64,000 nucleotides of DNA from Clostridiales bacterium (GTDB lineage Bacteria; Bacillota; Clostridia; Christensenellales; Aristaeellaceae). Each line of letters opens with the position of its first letter. The stretch's first letter is position 1. The stretch is from the NCBI GenBank assembly GCA_015056325.1, contig SVGL01000001.1, positions 1 to 64,000 of the forward strand, read 5' to 3'. The position numbers were made by a program, and so were the translations under genes. Below, one piece after another: positions 53,166 through 62,590 of this stretch. Below the pieces are notes generated by a model that was not told the origin of the DNA, did no database searches, and saw only the letters and a program-made list of their open reading frames with translations.

Positions 53166-55508
53166 TCAGTCCAAACGCAGGATCATTTCCAGCACGCGTT
53201 TGCAGCATTCGCGGACGCAGCTTTCATCCAGCTTGCCCTCGCGGATCATCTGCAGGGTGTGTTCCGGGTTTCCGCGGGCCATCTTGACATCATTGCCGGC
53301 GGCAATTTCCTTGTAGTGGCTGCCGTGGTTCCACCAGTCGGTGGTGACCATGCCTTCAAAGCCCCACTCGCCGCGCAGAATGTCGGTGAGGAGCTCTTTG
53401 TTTTCCGAGGCGCGGATGCCGTTGATGATGTTATAGGAGGTCATGAGCGTCAGCGGCTGGGCGTCCTTGACGACAATTTCGAAGCCCTTCAGGTAGATCT
53501 CGCGCAGCGCACGCTCGGACAGGCGGGAATCGCTGTCCACACGGTTGACTTCCTTGTTGTTGCAGGCAAAGTGTTTCACCGAGGTGCCGATGCCCTGGCT
53601 CTGTACACCCTTGACCATGGCGGTGGCCATTCGGCCGGTAACCAGCGGATCCTCGGAGTAGTACTCGAAATTGCGGCCGCACAGCGGATTGCGGTGGATG
53701 TTCATACCGGGGGCCAGCCAGACGCCAAGGCCGTTCTCCTTCATTTCCATGGCAGCTGCGACGCCGATTCTTTCGACAATCGCCGTGTTCCAGGTGCAGG
53801 CCAGCTGGGTTGCGCAGGGGAAGGCGGTGGTATCCACGCCGCAATGGGGTTCAATGCGCACGCCGGCGGGGCCGTCCGCGGTCATGACATTGGGGATGCC
53901 ATGGCTGTTCAGCCCGCCGAAACCATGGGTGTTGGCCACACCGCGGTTAGGCTGGCCGCCCAGCAGGTAAACCATCTGATCCAGGGTCAGGGTGTCCATG
54001 AATGCGTCCAGGGTGATCTTACCCTCCGCCACATCCAGCAGGGAGTGCTTGGCCTTGTCGGTGATGAACTGGGCGTTCCATTTGTTTTCCGGGGCCCAGC
54101 CGCTGGGGGCGTTTTCGATGTCAAATACGGGGAAGGGCAGCGCGGGGGCGTTCTCAACCGCCGCATGGGAGCCATCTGCCAGGAGGCGCCAGGACAGCTG
54201 CCGGGGCTGGCAGCGGGATTCCACCTGCTCCAGGATGCGGTCTTTGCTCACTGTGTACACGAAGTCCACAGGATCGCAGTCGCGGACGTTGTCGCCCACA
54301 CAGAAGGTGTAATCACCCTTCTCCAGCACCCAAGCGGACTTGCATACCGCGCCAATATCGTCATAGCTGGCAAAGGTATAAACGGGGAAGGTGATGGCTA
54401 CGTCCTCGCATTCGCCGGGGACGAGCAGCGCTGTTTTGGCAAAGCCAACAAGGGTGCGCGCAGCCTTGCCCAGCTTTCCCTGGGGCGCCTGGCAGTAAAC
54501 CTGCACGACCTGCTTGCCAGGGACGCTGCCTGTGTTGGTGACCTTTGCAGTGATGGTGATGATGTCGCCCTCGCAGCTGGCCGTGAAGTCGGTGGTGGTG
54601 AAGGTGGTGTAGCTCAGGCCGTAACCGAAGGGATAGCACACCTTCGCTGCTGCACCGGGGATGGTCTCGAAATAGCGGTAGCCTACGAAGATGTCCTCGT
54701 TGTACTCCACATAATCCTTGGAGACGTTGAAGGTATCCGAGGAGGGATAAGCGGCGAAATCTACCGCGAAGGTATCGGTCAGATGACCGGAGGGGCACAC
54801 GTCACCGCAGAGCACATCCGCCATGGCCAGACCACCTTCGATGCCGCCCTGCCATGCCAGCAGGGATGCCTGAATCTTCGCATTGTCCTTGAACCAGAGG
54901 GTGTCCATCATGCCGCCGGTGTTCAGCACAACGACGATGCGGGGGAAAACATCCTCGACGGCATGAACCATCGCTTCCTCCTCACGGCTGAGGTAGAAGT
55001 CGCCATCATAGGGCTGACCGGTGCGGTCCCAGCCCTCGCCGGAGAAGCGGCAGAGGGTGATGATGGCGGTGTCAGCATAGTCACGGGCGGCCTTCAGCAG
55101 CTCACTGGGGACGGCGGCCTCGGCGCATCGGCCAGGCTCCTTACCCAGGGCATACTGCTCCTTCATATAGGCGGCGTAGTAGTCGCTCAGGGGTGCAAAG
55201 ACGGAAACTTTGCCTTCGCTCTCCTTAATGCGCAGGCCGTCCAGCAGGCTGCGGGTATAGGCCACGGTCACATCGCCGCTGCCGCCGCCGCCCTTGACGT
55301 AATCCGCCTGGGCCTTGCCAAAGATGGCAACCTTGGTGCCGGCGGGCAGGGGGAGAAGATGCTCTTCATTCTTCAGCAGGACCATGCCCTCGCAGGCGGC
55401 CTCGTGTGACAGGTCAATATGGGCTTTGCTGGCGGTGATGCGGCGTCCGTCTTGACCCATGGGCATCATGGGCATATAACGGATGCGCTGCCATTTGGTG
55501 GGTTTCAT
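53166..55508 (-). CDS. GH3 beta-glucosidase with swapped domain order
   Basis: The 780-residue glycosidase has its domains in the permuted order known from Ruminococcus and Butyrivibrio enzymes. The alpha/beta sandwich comes first (HEAACEGMVLLKNEEHLLPL near residue 35), then a fibronectin-like region (CYPFGYGLSYTTF), then the TIM barrel at the C-terminus (NVMTADGPAGVRI, ASVKHFACNN-type GTSVKHFACNNKEVNR, nucleophile Asp724 in EGMVTTDWWNHG). There is no signal peptide, so it would hydrolyse imported beta-linked oligosaccharides. Start 55508 follows AAGGAGGA. Confidence 0.92.
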   Translation of the reverse strand: MKPTKWQRIRYMPMMPMGQDGRRITASKAHIDLSHEAACEGMVLLKNEEHLLPLPAGTKVAIFGKAQADYVKGGGGSGDVTVAYTRSLLDGLRIKESEGKVSVFAPLSDYYAAYMKEQYALGKEPGRCAEAAVPSELLKAARDYADTAIITLCRFSGEGWDRTGQPYDGDFYLSREEEAMVHAVEDVFPRIVVVLNTGGMMDTLWFKDNAKIQASLLAWQGGIEGGLAMADVLCGDVCPSGHLTDTFAVDFAAYPSSDTFNVSKDYVEYNEDIFVGYRYFETIPGAAAKVCYPFGYGLSYTTFTTTDFTASCEGDIITITAKVTNTGSVPGKQVVQVYCQAPQGKLGKAARTLVGFAKTALLVPGECEDVAITFPVYTFASYDDIGAVCKSAWVLEKGDYTFCVGDNVRDCDPVDFVYTVSKDRILEQVESRCQPRQLSWRLLADGSHAAVENAPALPFPVFDIENAPSGWAPENKWNAQFITDKAKHSLLDVAEGKITLDAFMDTLTLDQMVYLLGGQPNRGVANTHGFGGLNSHGIPNVMTADGPAGVRIEPHCGVDTTAFPCATQLACTWNTAIVERIGVAAAMEMKENGLGVWLAPGMNIHRNPLCGRNFEYYSEDPLVTGRMATAMVKGVQSQGIGTSVKHFACNNKEVNRVDSDSRLSERALREIYLKGFEIVVKDAQPLTLMTSYNIINGIRASENKELLTDILRGEWGFEGMVTTDWWNHGSHYKEIAAGNDVKMARGNPEHTLQMIREGKLDESCVRECCKRVLEMILRLD

Positions 55509-55561
55509 CCGGATGTCCTCCTTAAACATGATATTTGATTGGTACGATCATCTTTAGGAAT

Positions 55562-55590
55562 ATTATATGCCCTTTGGCGGAGGTGGTCAA
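55562..55590 (-). promoter_or_regulatory. Promoter of the GH3 gene
   Basis: On the minus strand TTGACC (55585-55590) and consensus TATAAT (55562-55567) are 17 bp apart. Confidence 0.8.
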
Positions 55591-55612
55591 GCGGTTTGAA
55601 GCCTTGATGCAG

Positions 55613-55645
55613 CAAAAAACTCCTGCCCGCAGGAACGGGCAGGAG
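55613..55645 (-). terminator. Terminator of the glutamate mutase operon
   Basis: On the minus strand CTCCTGCCCG pairs with CGGGCAGGAG, followed by TTTTTT, directly after the methylaspartate ammonia-lyase stop. Confidence 0.92.
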
Positions 55646-55656
55646 GATGAGGCGGT

Positions 55657-56916
55657 TTACTTCTTGCAGGCCTTGCGGGCAGCACGCAGGGCCAGGATGC
55701 GCTCCATCTCGTTGTAGACGATCATGAAGCCCTCGTCCACGCCCATGCCGGGCTTGGCCAGAATCTGATCGGGCTGGGTGGCCATGGCGCACTGTACGCA
55801 CACCTGGGCGCTGCGGTCGGTCTCGTTGCAGGTGCCGCCCTGGTAGGCGCCGATGCCCTTCTCCTTGCAGTAGAGCACAGCCTCGATGGTGTTGTTCACG
55901 CCGCCCAGGTCGGGCGTCTTGATCTGTACCATGTGGCCCGCCTTCGCGTCGGCGAAGAGCTTGATATCCTCCAGCGTGTTGCACCATTCGTCGGCGACCA
56001 GCTCCACGTCGCAGCCGCGGTTGTCCAGCTCGGCAGTCAGGCCGGCAAGGGCCTCAATCTGGGTCTCGCGGTCACAATCGCAGTCCATGGGGCCTTCAAT
56101 GCGCAGGTGGAAGGGCTTGGCGATGCGGCCCAGCTCCTCGATGTAGTCCGCCATGGCGGCGTAGTTGTTGTTGCCGAACACCGCGCCGATGGTGCCGTAG
56201 CAGTCGATGTGCATCACGGGGGCGTAGGCTTCGTCGCTGCGGAAGGCGAGGATGCGGTCGCGAAGCCAGGCCACGTACTCGGCCAGCTTCTCGCCCTTTT
56301 TGCCCAGCTTGTCCTTGACATTGTTGATCAGCGCGTGGGGCAGCACCTGGGCGCTCTTGATGATCATCTTGTCGGAGTTGGTGTAGCGGTCATCGCCGGA
56401 CTGGGTGAACACGGGGATGGGCTTGTCGGACACGGTACAGCCGTACTCGTCCGCCACGACTTCGCACATCAGGCGGCCGGTAGCCTTGGCCACGGCGTCC
56501 AGCAGCGCCTGGGACAGGCCATAGCGGATGGCGGTGTGCAAACGCTTGCCGTCCACCTGGATGGCCTCGATCATTGCGGCCAGGGCGCGGAAGTTGTCCG
56601 CCTCCTTGCCGATCAGCTGGGGCTTGATGTGGGCGTCGATCAGGGGGATGAAGTCCTTGGCCAGGAAGAGGGGATCGCGTCCGCCAGCGCCGGAGTACTG
56701 AACCGCAGCGCAGTCGCCGTAAGCGATCTGGCCGTCCTCCAGGATCAGCATGACGGAAATGGATTCGCCCGCCTGGCGGACGGAGGTAAAGCCCTCGGTC
56801 ACCGGGGCGCCGGTGTAGAACACGCCGTCATGGCCCGCGCCCTGTTTGATGGCGCGCTGGTCGTCGAAGTAGAAGCCGGTACGGCCCTTGGAGCATACCA
56901 CGTCAATAATTTTCAT
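55657..56916 (-). CDS. mal: Methylaspartate ammonia-lyase
   Basis: The 419-residue protein matches 3-methylaspartate ammonia-lyase (about 413 residues), an enolase-superfamily enzyme turning L-threo-3-methylaspartate into mesaconate and ammonia. Visible motifs are SVMLILEDGQIAYGDCAAVQ, VMHIDCYGTIGAVF, LRIEGPMDCD, LVADEWCNTLEDI and VQIKTPDLGGVNNTIEAV; the Asp and Glu residues bind Mg2+, and the Lys in QIKTPDLGG is a catalytic base. It is the last gene of the operon, 30 bp after glmE, with GGAGGA before the ATG and a strong terminator after the stop. Confidence 0.96.
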   Translation of the reverse strand: MKIIDVVCSKGRTGFYFDDQRAIKQGAGHDGVFYTGAPVTEGFTSVRQAGESISVMLILEDGQIAYGDCAAVQYSGAGGRDPLFLAKDFIPLIDAHIKPQLIGKEADNFRALAAMIEAIQVDGKRLHTAIRYGLSQALLDAVAKATGRLMCEVVADEYGCTVSDKPIPVFTQSGDDRYTNSDKMIIKSAQVLPHALINNVKDKLGKKGEKLAEYVAWLRDRILAFRSDEAYAPVMHIDCYGTIGAVFGNNNYAAMADYIEELGRIAKPFHLRIEGPMDCDCDRETQIEALAGLTAELDNRGCDVELVADEWCNTLEDIKLFADAKAGHMVQIKTPDLGGVNNTIEAVLYCKEKGIGAYQGGTCNETDRSAQVCVQCAMATQPDQILAKPGMGVDEGFMIVYNEMERILALRAARKACKK

Positions 56917-56946
56917 CTGTTATTCCTCCATTTTGTCAAGCGTGCA

Positions 56947-58398
56947 TCAGTTGCGGGGGCGGCCCACCAGGTAGCCCTTGCCGATGGCGTACACGTCATC
57001 GATGACCATCTGGAAGGATGCCTTGCGCTTCTCATAATTGGCGCGCTCTTCGATCTTCTGGATGTGGAAGTCCTTCAGCTCCTTGCTGAAGGGCAGGTTG
57101 CCGAAATTCAGGATGCGCACGGCGCCGTTGTTGTCGCGTGCGGGGAGCATGAGGCCGGCATTGAAGCGGCAGGGGGCAAAGGGCACGTCCAGCGCACCGG
57201 AGGTTACGCCGCGGCAGGCGCCCACAGCGATATCGCCGTTACCCAGCTCGAAGCACTTGTCCACGATGGCGCGGGTCTCCATACGGATGATTTCCTTCTC
57301 ATCCTCCAGCTCCTTGCCCTGGAAGGTCTGGTCGCGCAGCATGTTGACGACCTGCTTGGTGCAGCGCAGACCCTCGGCGTTGGCTTCCATCGTGGGGATG
57401 CCCACGGCCTCGTGGGGGGTCTTGACGATGACCTTGGTGGCCTTCGAGAGCGCGGCGATCATGCTGCCCATGGAGATGACGCCAAAGGCCTTCGCCTCGT
57501 CCGCCGGGAAGCCGCCCATCCACTGATGCAGCACGGTGGTGACCACCACGTCGTTGTAGCCGTACTTGTGGAGGTACTCGTCGGTCAGCTCCTCCAGGGT
57601 CTGGATGGCAGCAATGTCCTGCACCAGGTTGCCGCACTGGCCGTAGCCGACGGTGATGTTCTTCACGCCCTGCTCAGCTGCCAGCAGCGCCTCGATGATC
57701 GCCGCAGCGTGGGAGATGCAGGGCGGCACCAGCGTGCCGGTCAGGGGACCGTAGGGCTCGCGGTTGATGGACACGCCCATTTCCTCGTACAGGCCGGTCA
57801 GACGGTCGACGTACTGCCAGTCGCGGATGGTGCGCTCCATGGGGATGTTCTTGCAGTAGGGCAGGTTGTAGGAGATACCGCCGCCCTCATAGCTGGTGAA
57901 GCCGCCGGCATAAGCAATTTCCGCCAGCAGACGGGCGTCAGGGGTGCCGTGGCGCACCTGAACGGGCACGTTCACGCTCTCGATCACCTGGCGGCACTTC
58001 TGCACGCCGTGATTGACGGCGGGGAAGCCGTTGAGCATTGCGCGGTCCAGGCGGAGGGACTCGTTGATGCCGTTTTCCGCCTCGGTGTAGCGGTTTTGAC
58101 GGGTGTAGCTGTCGATGGTAGTGGGCAGCAGATCTGCCTCGCCCTTATCCTGCAGGTGCTGAAGGAGCTCGATGTGGCGCTCCACCACCGGCACGCCAGC
58201 GCGGGGCTGCACCAGGGTCATCTTGTCCTGCTTGGCCTTGAGGAGCTTTAAGGAGAAGATGCGGTTTTCCGGCATGGCCTTGTGGTAAGCGACGGCTTCC
58301 TCCAGGTTGACGTCCTTGCCGGTGGGCCACTGGGTCAGGACTTCCTGGCGCAGGGCGTTAAACTCGGAATCAGGAATTCGCTTGTTCTGAATGTCCAT
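56947..58398 (-). CDS. glmE: Glutamate mutase epsilon subunit
   Basis: The 483-residue protein equals in length the Clostridium cochlearium catalytic subunit. Features include [59 protein letters not shown] and [17 protein letters not shown]. With GlmS and adenosylcobalamin it interconverts L-glutamate and 3-methylaspartate by radical chemistry. Start ATG 58398 has AAGGAG ten bases upstream; the TTG three codons earlier is too close to that site. Its start lies inside the end of glmL (29 bp overlap). Confidence 0.96.
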   Translation of the reverse strand: MDIQNKRIPDSEFNALRQEVLTQWPTGKDVNLEEAVAYHKAMPENRIFSLKLLKAKQDKMTLVQPRAGVPVVERHIELLQHLQDKGEADLLPTTIDSYTRQNRYTEAENGINESLRLDRAMLNGFPAVNHGVQKCRQVIESVNVPVQVRHGTPDARLLAEIAYAGGFTSYEGGGISYNLPYCKNIPMERTIRDWQYVDRLTGLYEEMGVSINREPYGPLTGTLVPPCISHAAAIIEALLAAEQGVKNITVGYGQCGNLVQDIAAIQTLEELTDEYLHKYGYNDVVVTTVLHQWMGGFPADEAKAFGVISMGSMIAALSKATKVIVKTPHEAVGIPTMEANAEGLRCTKQVVNMLRDQTFQGKELEDEKEIIRMETRAIVDKCFELGNGDIAVGACRGVTSGALDVPFAPCRFNAGLMLPARDNNGAVRILNFGNLPFSKELKDFHIQKIEERANYEKRKASFQMVIDDVYAIGKGYLVGRPRN

Positions 58399-59773
58399 TG
58401 TATTCAAGCTCCTTTTTCATAATGCGGAGGGCAGCTGCGGGTTCGTATTCGGACAGGAGGCCCATCGCCGCGAGGATATACTTGCGATCCACGCGGATAT
58501 CGGCCTTCAGGGGACGCAGGGACATGGGCGCAGCGGGGGAGGCCAGGGCATGGGCGGCGATCTCCCCGGTGCGGGCCGTACGGATCAGGCTGCCGCCGGT
58601 GACGACCACCTGCCGTACCCTTCGCAGATCCTTGCCGGACTGCACGTAGGTCAGGCCCATGAGGGTATAGGTCTCTTCCATCGTGCCGGCGTGGCGGCTG
58701 ACTGCGGTTTCAATGGCCATGGAGGCCAGGGCGAAGTCCAGCTTCTCCAGGTCGCTGCCGGGCTCGGGGATCATATCGGTGTGCTCGCACAGGGTGGCGA
58801 TCAGCTCTTCCGCCCGGTCTTTGGTCAGGCCGGACAGCTGGCAGATTTTGTTCAGGCCTGCCGCATCCACGATGCCGCGGATGGAGTAGCGCATGCCGAT
58901 GTCGCCCTCCACGGTGCGCTTGTCGTAGGGTTCGGGCAAGCCTTTGTAGACGGTGGAGGCGTCGCCGGGCATGCCGTCCGCCATGGAGTAGATATCCGTG
59001 GTGGCGCCGCCCACGTCCACGGCGATCAGGTCGCCGATGCCGCTTTCCTCCTCGCAGCCCTGGGACAGGAGGCGCATGGCCTTCATCACCGCCGAGGGAG
59101 TGGGCATCAGGATGCCGCTCAACAGCTCGGCTGCCTTCGACAGGCCCTTGGCCTGGATGATGCGGTTGAGGAAGATCTCGCGGATCTTGAGCCGGGCGGG
59201 CTCGATATTCAGCACGCCGAATTTCGGCATGACGTTTTCAACGATGTGCACCTCGTGGCCGTGCAGGATGCGCTCGCATTCCCTTGCAGCGGTGCGGTTG
59301 CCAGCGATGATGACCGGGAAGGTGAACTCCGCGGAGGCCAGCATCTTCGCGTTGTGGAGGATGACCTCCACGTTGCCGCCGTCGGTGCCGCCCACCAGCA
59401 AGAAGATGTCCGGGTTGATGGTGAGAATCTCCTGGATGTCGTCCTCCGTCAGCTGAAAGGAGTACACCTTGAGCACCTTCGCACCGGCGCCAAGGCTCGC
59501 CTGCCGGGCAGCTTCTGCGGTCAGCTCCGGTACCAGGCCACTGGTGATCATCCGCAAACCGCCCGCTGCCGAGGAGCAGGCGTAGCGCGCCGTGTAAGCC
59601 AGCGGGCCGGTGACAGCCTCCAGCTTGGTCAGCGCGTTTTGGAGACCTTCGCCCACGTCCGTCTGGATGGTGGTGAAGGCGTCTGCCGTGCCCAGCAGCT
59701 GCTGCCCGTCCAGATCCACGGCGGTCACCTTGGTGTAGGTGCTGCCGAAGTCAATGAGCAGAACGGGTCTCAT
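58370..59773 (-). CDS. glmL: Glutamate mutase-associated protein GlmL (MutL), actin-fold ATPase
   Basis: The 467-residue protein has the ASKHA phosphate loops: [20 protein letters not shown] at the start, [16 protein letters not shown] near residue 250 and [12 protein letters not shown] near 400. GlmL proteins are encoded between the glutamate mutase subunits and are thought to reactivate or repair the B12 enzyme. It overlaps glmS by four bases and glmE by 29, indicating tight translational coupling. Confidence 0.94.
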   Translation of the reverse strand: MRPVLLIDFGSTYTKVTAVDLDGQQLLGTADAFTTIQTDVGEGLQNALTKLEAVTGPLAYTARYACSSAAGGLRMITSGLVPELTAEAARQASLGAGAKVLKVYSFQLTEDDIQEILTINPDIFLLVGGTDGGNVEVILHNAKMLASAEFTFPVIIAGNRTAARECERILHGHEVHIVENVMPKFGVLNIEPARLKIREIFLNRIIQAKGLSKAAELLSGILMPTPSAVMKAMRLLSQGCEEESGIGDLIAVDVGGATTDIYSMADGMPGDASTVYKGLPEPYDKRTVEGDIGMRYSIRGIVDAAGLNKICQLSGLTKDRAEELIATLCEHTDMIPEPGSDLEKLDFALASMAIETAVSRHAGTMEETYTLMGLTYVQSGKDLRRVRQVVVTGGSLIRTARTGEIAAHALASPAAPMSLRPLKADIRVDRKYILAAMGLLSEYEPAAALRIMKKELEYNGHSEQANS

Positions 59774-60192
59774 GCCTCATCCTCCACATGCAGGATTTCC
59801 TTGAGGGCGGCAATGGTGGTTTCGGGGGGCGTTCCGGGGGGGAAGGCGCGGTCAAAGCCCATGGCTTTGAAGCGCTTTTCGACATCTTCAAACTTCTGCT
59901 TGCCGATGACGATATTGCCGCCCACCAGCAGCGGAATGCCCTTCAAACCGGCTTCGTCGCATTTCTCGCGCATGCCGCGGCAGTCCAGCTCACCCTGGCC
60001 GTACAGGGAGGAAATGACGATGGCGTCCGCAGCGGATTCGATGGCCGCAGCGATATACTCCTCCTGGGAAACCATGACGCCCAGGTTGACCACCTCAAAC
60101 CCTGCCTCGGTGAAGGCGTGGTAGAGAATGCGGTTGCCCACAGCGTGGACGTCGGCGCCGATCACGCCGATGACGAGTACCTTTTTCCTCAT
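59770..60192 (-). CDS. glmS: Glutamate mutase sigma subunit (B12-binding)
   Basis: The 140-residue protein carries the cobalamin signature [14 protein letters not shown] (DxHxxG, the His being the lower axial ligand), with a downstream [10 protein letters not shown] segment and a GG turn in [11 protein letters not shown]. It forms the B12-binding part of glutamate mutase with GlmE. AAGGAG precedes the ATG. Confidence 0.95.
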   Translation of the reverse strand: MRKKVLVIGVIGADVHAVGNRILYHAFTEAGFEVVNLGVMVSQEEYIAAAIESAADAIVISSLYGQGELDCRGMREKCDEAGLKGIPLLVGGNIVIGKQKFEDVEKRFKAMGFDRAFPPGTPPETTIAALKEILHVEDEA

Positions 60193-60219
60193 TGTTCTAC
60201 GCTCCTTATGTATAATAAA

Positions 60220-61179
60220 TCAGTAGATGAAGGGACTGAGCATATCTGGTGCCTGCTTGAGCTGCTGGAGTTTGCGGATGCGCTCCTGGGAGTTCTCACC
60301 CACGAAGCCAACGATCAGATAACGGTTGCGCTGGTCGTCGAAGATGATCTCGGGATACAGGCGGAAGCCCTCGATCTTGCCGGTGTTGGTCACATGGGTG
60401 CGGGGACCGGAGCAGGGGTGAACCTTATTGCCCACGCGGACGTGGGATTCGTTGGCATAGGCCACAGGAAGATCGTTGGCGATGGCCTCATTGACCTTGC
60501 GCTCCATATCGGCAATGATGATCCTAGGCTCGTATTCATAAAAGGCCATGATGAAGCCATGGTGGATGTCGTCATGGTGGCAGACATGCAGCAGCTCCGG
60601 CGGCAGGCACATCTCGCACAGATCCTCCGCCGTGTGGGCCATGAGGCGGTAGCGCAGGGAGGAGTGGACGATCTCCGCCAGCTCCATGGGCTCCGGGCCG
60701 AACATGTTCGGGCGGGTGACGACCACCTGCTCGCCCACGCCGATGAGCAGGTCGGCATTGCGGGGCAGCAGCGGGCGGATCAGGTCGAAGTGTTCCACAA
60801 TGACGCGCTTTTCCATCCGGATGGCGTCCAGAATGGCCTCGGCCAGAATGTGGGGCTGGGTGAAGCCCATTTCAAAGCGGATGTCCAGGTGATAGGTGTG
60901 GGGCGTGTAGAAGCCGTGCTGCTCCGTCACATCCAGGATGGGCAGAGGGCGGACGTTCACGCCGTCGTCATCGTTGGTCAGCTCCAGGCCGGGGAACATG
61001 CCGTGGATCAGCGCGGACTTGCCCGAGCCTGCATCGCCGATGAAGCCGATCAGCCGGTCATAGGGGCTGAGGTACATCTGGCCCATCTGCATGCCCAGGT
61101 CGTACATGCGGGCCTTGCCACGGGGCGCGAAATAGGAGGTCTGGATCAGATTTCGCTGCATTCGGTGGGAATAGGACAT
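60220..61179 (-). CDS. P-loop protein of the glutamate mutase operon
   Basis: The 319-residue protein carries a Walker A motif LIGFIGDAGSGKSALIHGMF near residue 45. Its second half contains HHDDIHHGFIMAFYEYEPRI and NESHVRVGNKVHPCSGPRTH, reminiscent of the metal-binding HxxxH and C-x-H elements of alanyl-tRNA editing domains. I believe databases name this family for an alanine-tRNA synthetase second additional domain, commonly found with methylaspartate-pathway genes. A nucleotide-dependent maturation or regulatory role is possible, but the function is unknown. It is second in the operon, 12 bp after citC. Confidence 0.8.
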   Translation of the reverse strand: MSYSHRMQRNLIQTSYFAPRGKARMYDLGMQMGQMYLSPYDRLIGFIGDAGSGKSALIHGMFPGLELTNDDDGVNVRPLPILDVTEQHGFYTPHTYHLDIRFEMGFTQPHILAEAILDAIRMEKRVIVEHFDLIRPLLPRNADLLIGVGEQVVVTRPNMFGPEPMELAEIVHSSLRYRLMAHTAEDLCEMCLPPELLHVCHHDDIHHGFIMAFYEYEPRIIIADMERKVNEAIANDLPVAYANESHVRVGNKVHPCSGPRTHVTNTGKIEGFRLYPEIIFDDQRNRYLIVGFVGENSQERIRKLQQLKQAPDMLSPFIY

Positions 61180-61191
61180 GGCGGAATCTCC

Positions 61192-62178
61192 TTATCGTGT
61201 TTTTTCACGGATGATACGCAATGTGGCGGGCGGCAGCAGCGGCGCGAGCGCGTCGAAGTCTGCCTGCTGGATCAGCTTCCGCACGCGGGATGCGCTGATA
61301 GGGGCGTCTTCCGCTTCCGCCCGGTCGATCTCAATCACATCAACACCATAGTCGGGCAGCAGCGCCTTCATGCGGGCGTTGTACTGGGACGTGACGGGGC
61401 AGAGGGGCTCCGTGCCCACATAGCGCCGGGTGATGTGCAGGGCGGGGGCGATCTTTTCGCCGAAGAGGCGCAGGTCCAGCTCGCAGTGCACCGCGGGGGC
61501 CTGAGACTGATCCTTGAGGAAATAGCTGGGGAAGGTGGAGGATGACACCATATACGGCCCGGTGGGATGCACCAGCACGTTGGGCAGATCAGCGCATGCC
61601 TCGCGGGCCATGGTCAGGCGCTCGGCGGGGGAGAACATGCCCTTGTCCTCCGAGAGAATGAAAAGGTGCACCCAGGCGCACTCACGGGCGGCCGTCTCCG
61701 CCAGATGGCGGTGGCCCAGGGTGAAGGGATTGGCGTTGGCCACGATGCAGCCCACAGGGCCGCGGTCGTCTGCAGGTTTCTCCAGACTGGTCAGGAAAAT
61801 GTCCAGGCCGCTGCGTTGATTCTCCATCAGCAGCACATCCGCTGTGCGGATGACCGGATGGAAGCCCAGCCCGGCGAAGAGATATTGATTGCAGGGCTTG
61901 GTGTAGAGCATCAGGTGGCGGAGTCCCACGCGGGCAGCCTCCTGGAAAAGGACGGTGAGGATCTTTGCGGTCAGGTCTTCGCCCTGATAAGCAGGGGAGA
62001 CGGCGACGCACTTGATCGTGCACCCGTCCAGGGAACCGGTGGCGACGATCTCGTCGTCCTCCATCATCACTGCGCTGAAGCGGATGCCGGGGTCGTATTC
62101 CAGATGACATGCCAAAAGGAAGCTCTGCAGCTTCTTCAGCAGCGAACCCGTAAATGGCGCCCCGGTGCGCAGGTACAC
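61192..62178 (-). CDS. citC: [Citrate or citramalate lyase] acetate ligase
   Basis: The 328-residue protein has an N-terminal GNAT-like part (CTIKCVAVSPAYQGEDLTAKI) and the nucleotidyltransferase domain with CIVANANPFTLGHRHLAETA (HxGH), VSSSTFPSYFLKD and EDAPISASRVRKLI. It acetylates the thiol prosthetic group of the lyase acyl carrier protein using ATP. I prefer GTG 62178: AGGTGG lies upstream, and the apparent promoter's start site falls after the alternative ATG at 62205. As first gene of the glutamate mutase operon, it more likely serves citramalate lyase than citrate lyase. Confidence 0.88.
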   Translation of the reverse strand: MYLRTGAPFTGSLLKKLQSFLLACHLEYDPGIRFSAVMMEDDEIVATGSLDGCTIKCVAVSPAYQGEDLTAKILTVLFQEAARVGLRHLMLYTKPCNQYLFAGLGFHPVIRTADVLLMENQRSGLDIFLTSLEKPADDRGPVGCIVANANPFTLGHRHLAETAARECAWVHLFILSEDKGMFSPAERLTMAREACADLPNVLVHPTGPYMVSSSTFPSYFLKDQSQAPAVHCELDLRLFGEKIAPALHITRRYVGTEPLCPVTSQYNARMKALLPDYGVDVIEIDRAEAEDAPISASRVRKLIQQADFDALAPLLPPATLRIIREKTR

Positions 62179-62203
62179 GATATCACCACCTGTCATTTCA
62201 TAC

Positions 62204-62232
62204 ATTATACAACAAACATCGGAATGTGTAAA
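62204..62232 (-). promoter_or_regulatory. Promoter of the citC-glmS-glmL-glmE-mal operon
   Basis: On the minus strand TTTACA (62227-62232) and consensus TATAAT (62204-62209) are 17 bp apart. Confidence 0.75.
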
Positions 62233-62242
62233 CAATTCATGG

Positions 62243-62277
62243 TTGCGATTAGCAAAAAAATGCTATATAATATAGCA
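62243..62277 (+). promoter_or_regulatory. Promoter of citDEF with overlapping palindrome
   Basis: TTGCGA at 62243-62248 and TATAAT at 62266-62271 are 17 bp apart. The -10 box lies within the palindrome TGCTATATAATATAGCA (62261-62277), and TAGCA/TGCTA repeats fill the spacer, a likely operator. Confidence 0.7.
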
Positions 62278-62318
62278 AAATAGGCTCAGAAAAAATCCTT
62301 TTCGGAGGAGTTTACGCG

Positions 62319-62588
62319 ATGAATGATATCATTTGCCGTGCCACGGCTGGCACGCTGGAATCCAGTGACGTGTTTGTGACCCTGGAGCCCCATGCCCAGG
62401 GCCTTGAAATCGAGATCGACTCGGTGGTGAAGAACCAGTTCGGCGACGCCATCCAGAAGACTGTAGAGGATGTGCTGGCGGAACTGGATGTGCGCAATGC
62501 AAAGCTCTCCATCGTGGACCGCGGCGCGCTGGACTGCGTGATCCGTGCACGGGTGGAAACTGCCGTGATGCGCGGGAAAGGAGAATGA
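62319..62588 (+). CDS. citD: Citrate/citramalate lyase acyl carrier protein (gamma subunit)
   Basis: The 89-residue protein matches CitD, the small carrier whose serine receives the phosphoribosyl-dephospho-CoA group; the N-terminal AGTLESSDVFVTLEP contains the expected serine pair, with EIEIDSVVKNQFGDAI following. CGGAGGAG precedes the ATG. It heads the citDEF operon, and its stop overlaps an alternative start of citE. Confidence 0.94.
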   Translation: MNDIICRATAGTLESSDVFVTLEPHAQGLEIEIDSVVKNQFGDAIQKTVEDVLAELDVRNAKLSIVDRGALDCVIRARVETAVMRGKGE

Positions 62589-62590
62589 CG

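Noticed and set aside
53115-55409. 764-codon open frame antisense to the GH3 gene
   Set aside because: It mirrors a G+C-rich gene in the opposite frame, has no ribosome site or domain, and the GH3 reading is complete with catalytic motifs.
55573-55605. tRNA 5'-half look-alike (GCGGAGGTGGTCAAGCGG)
   Set aside because: No 3' half follows, and the sequence contains the promoter of the GH3 gene on the other strand.
55933-58251. 772-codon open frame antisense to mal and glmE
   Set aside because: It crosses two well-identified genes and their intergenic gap; the composition is a codon-bias shadow.
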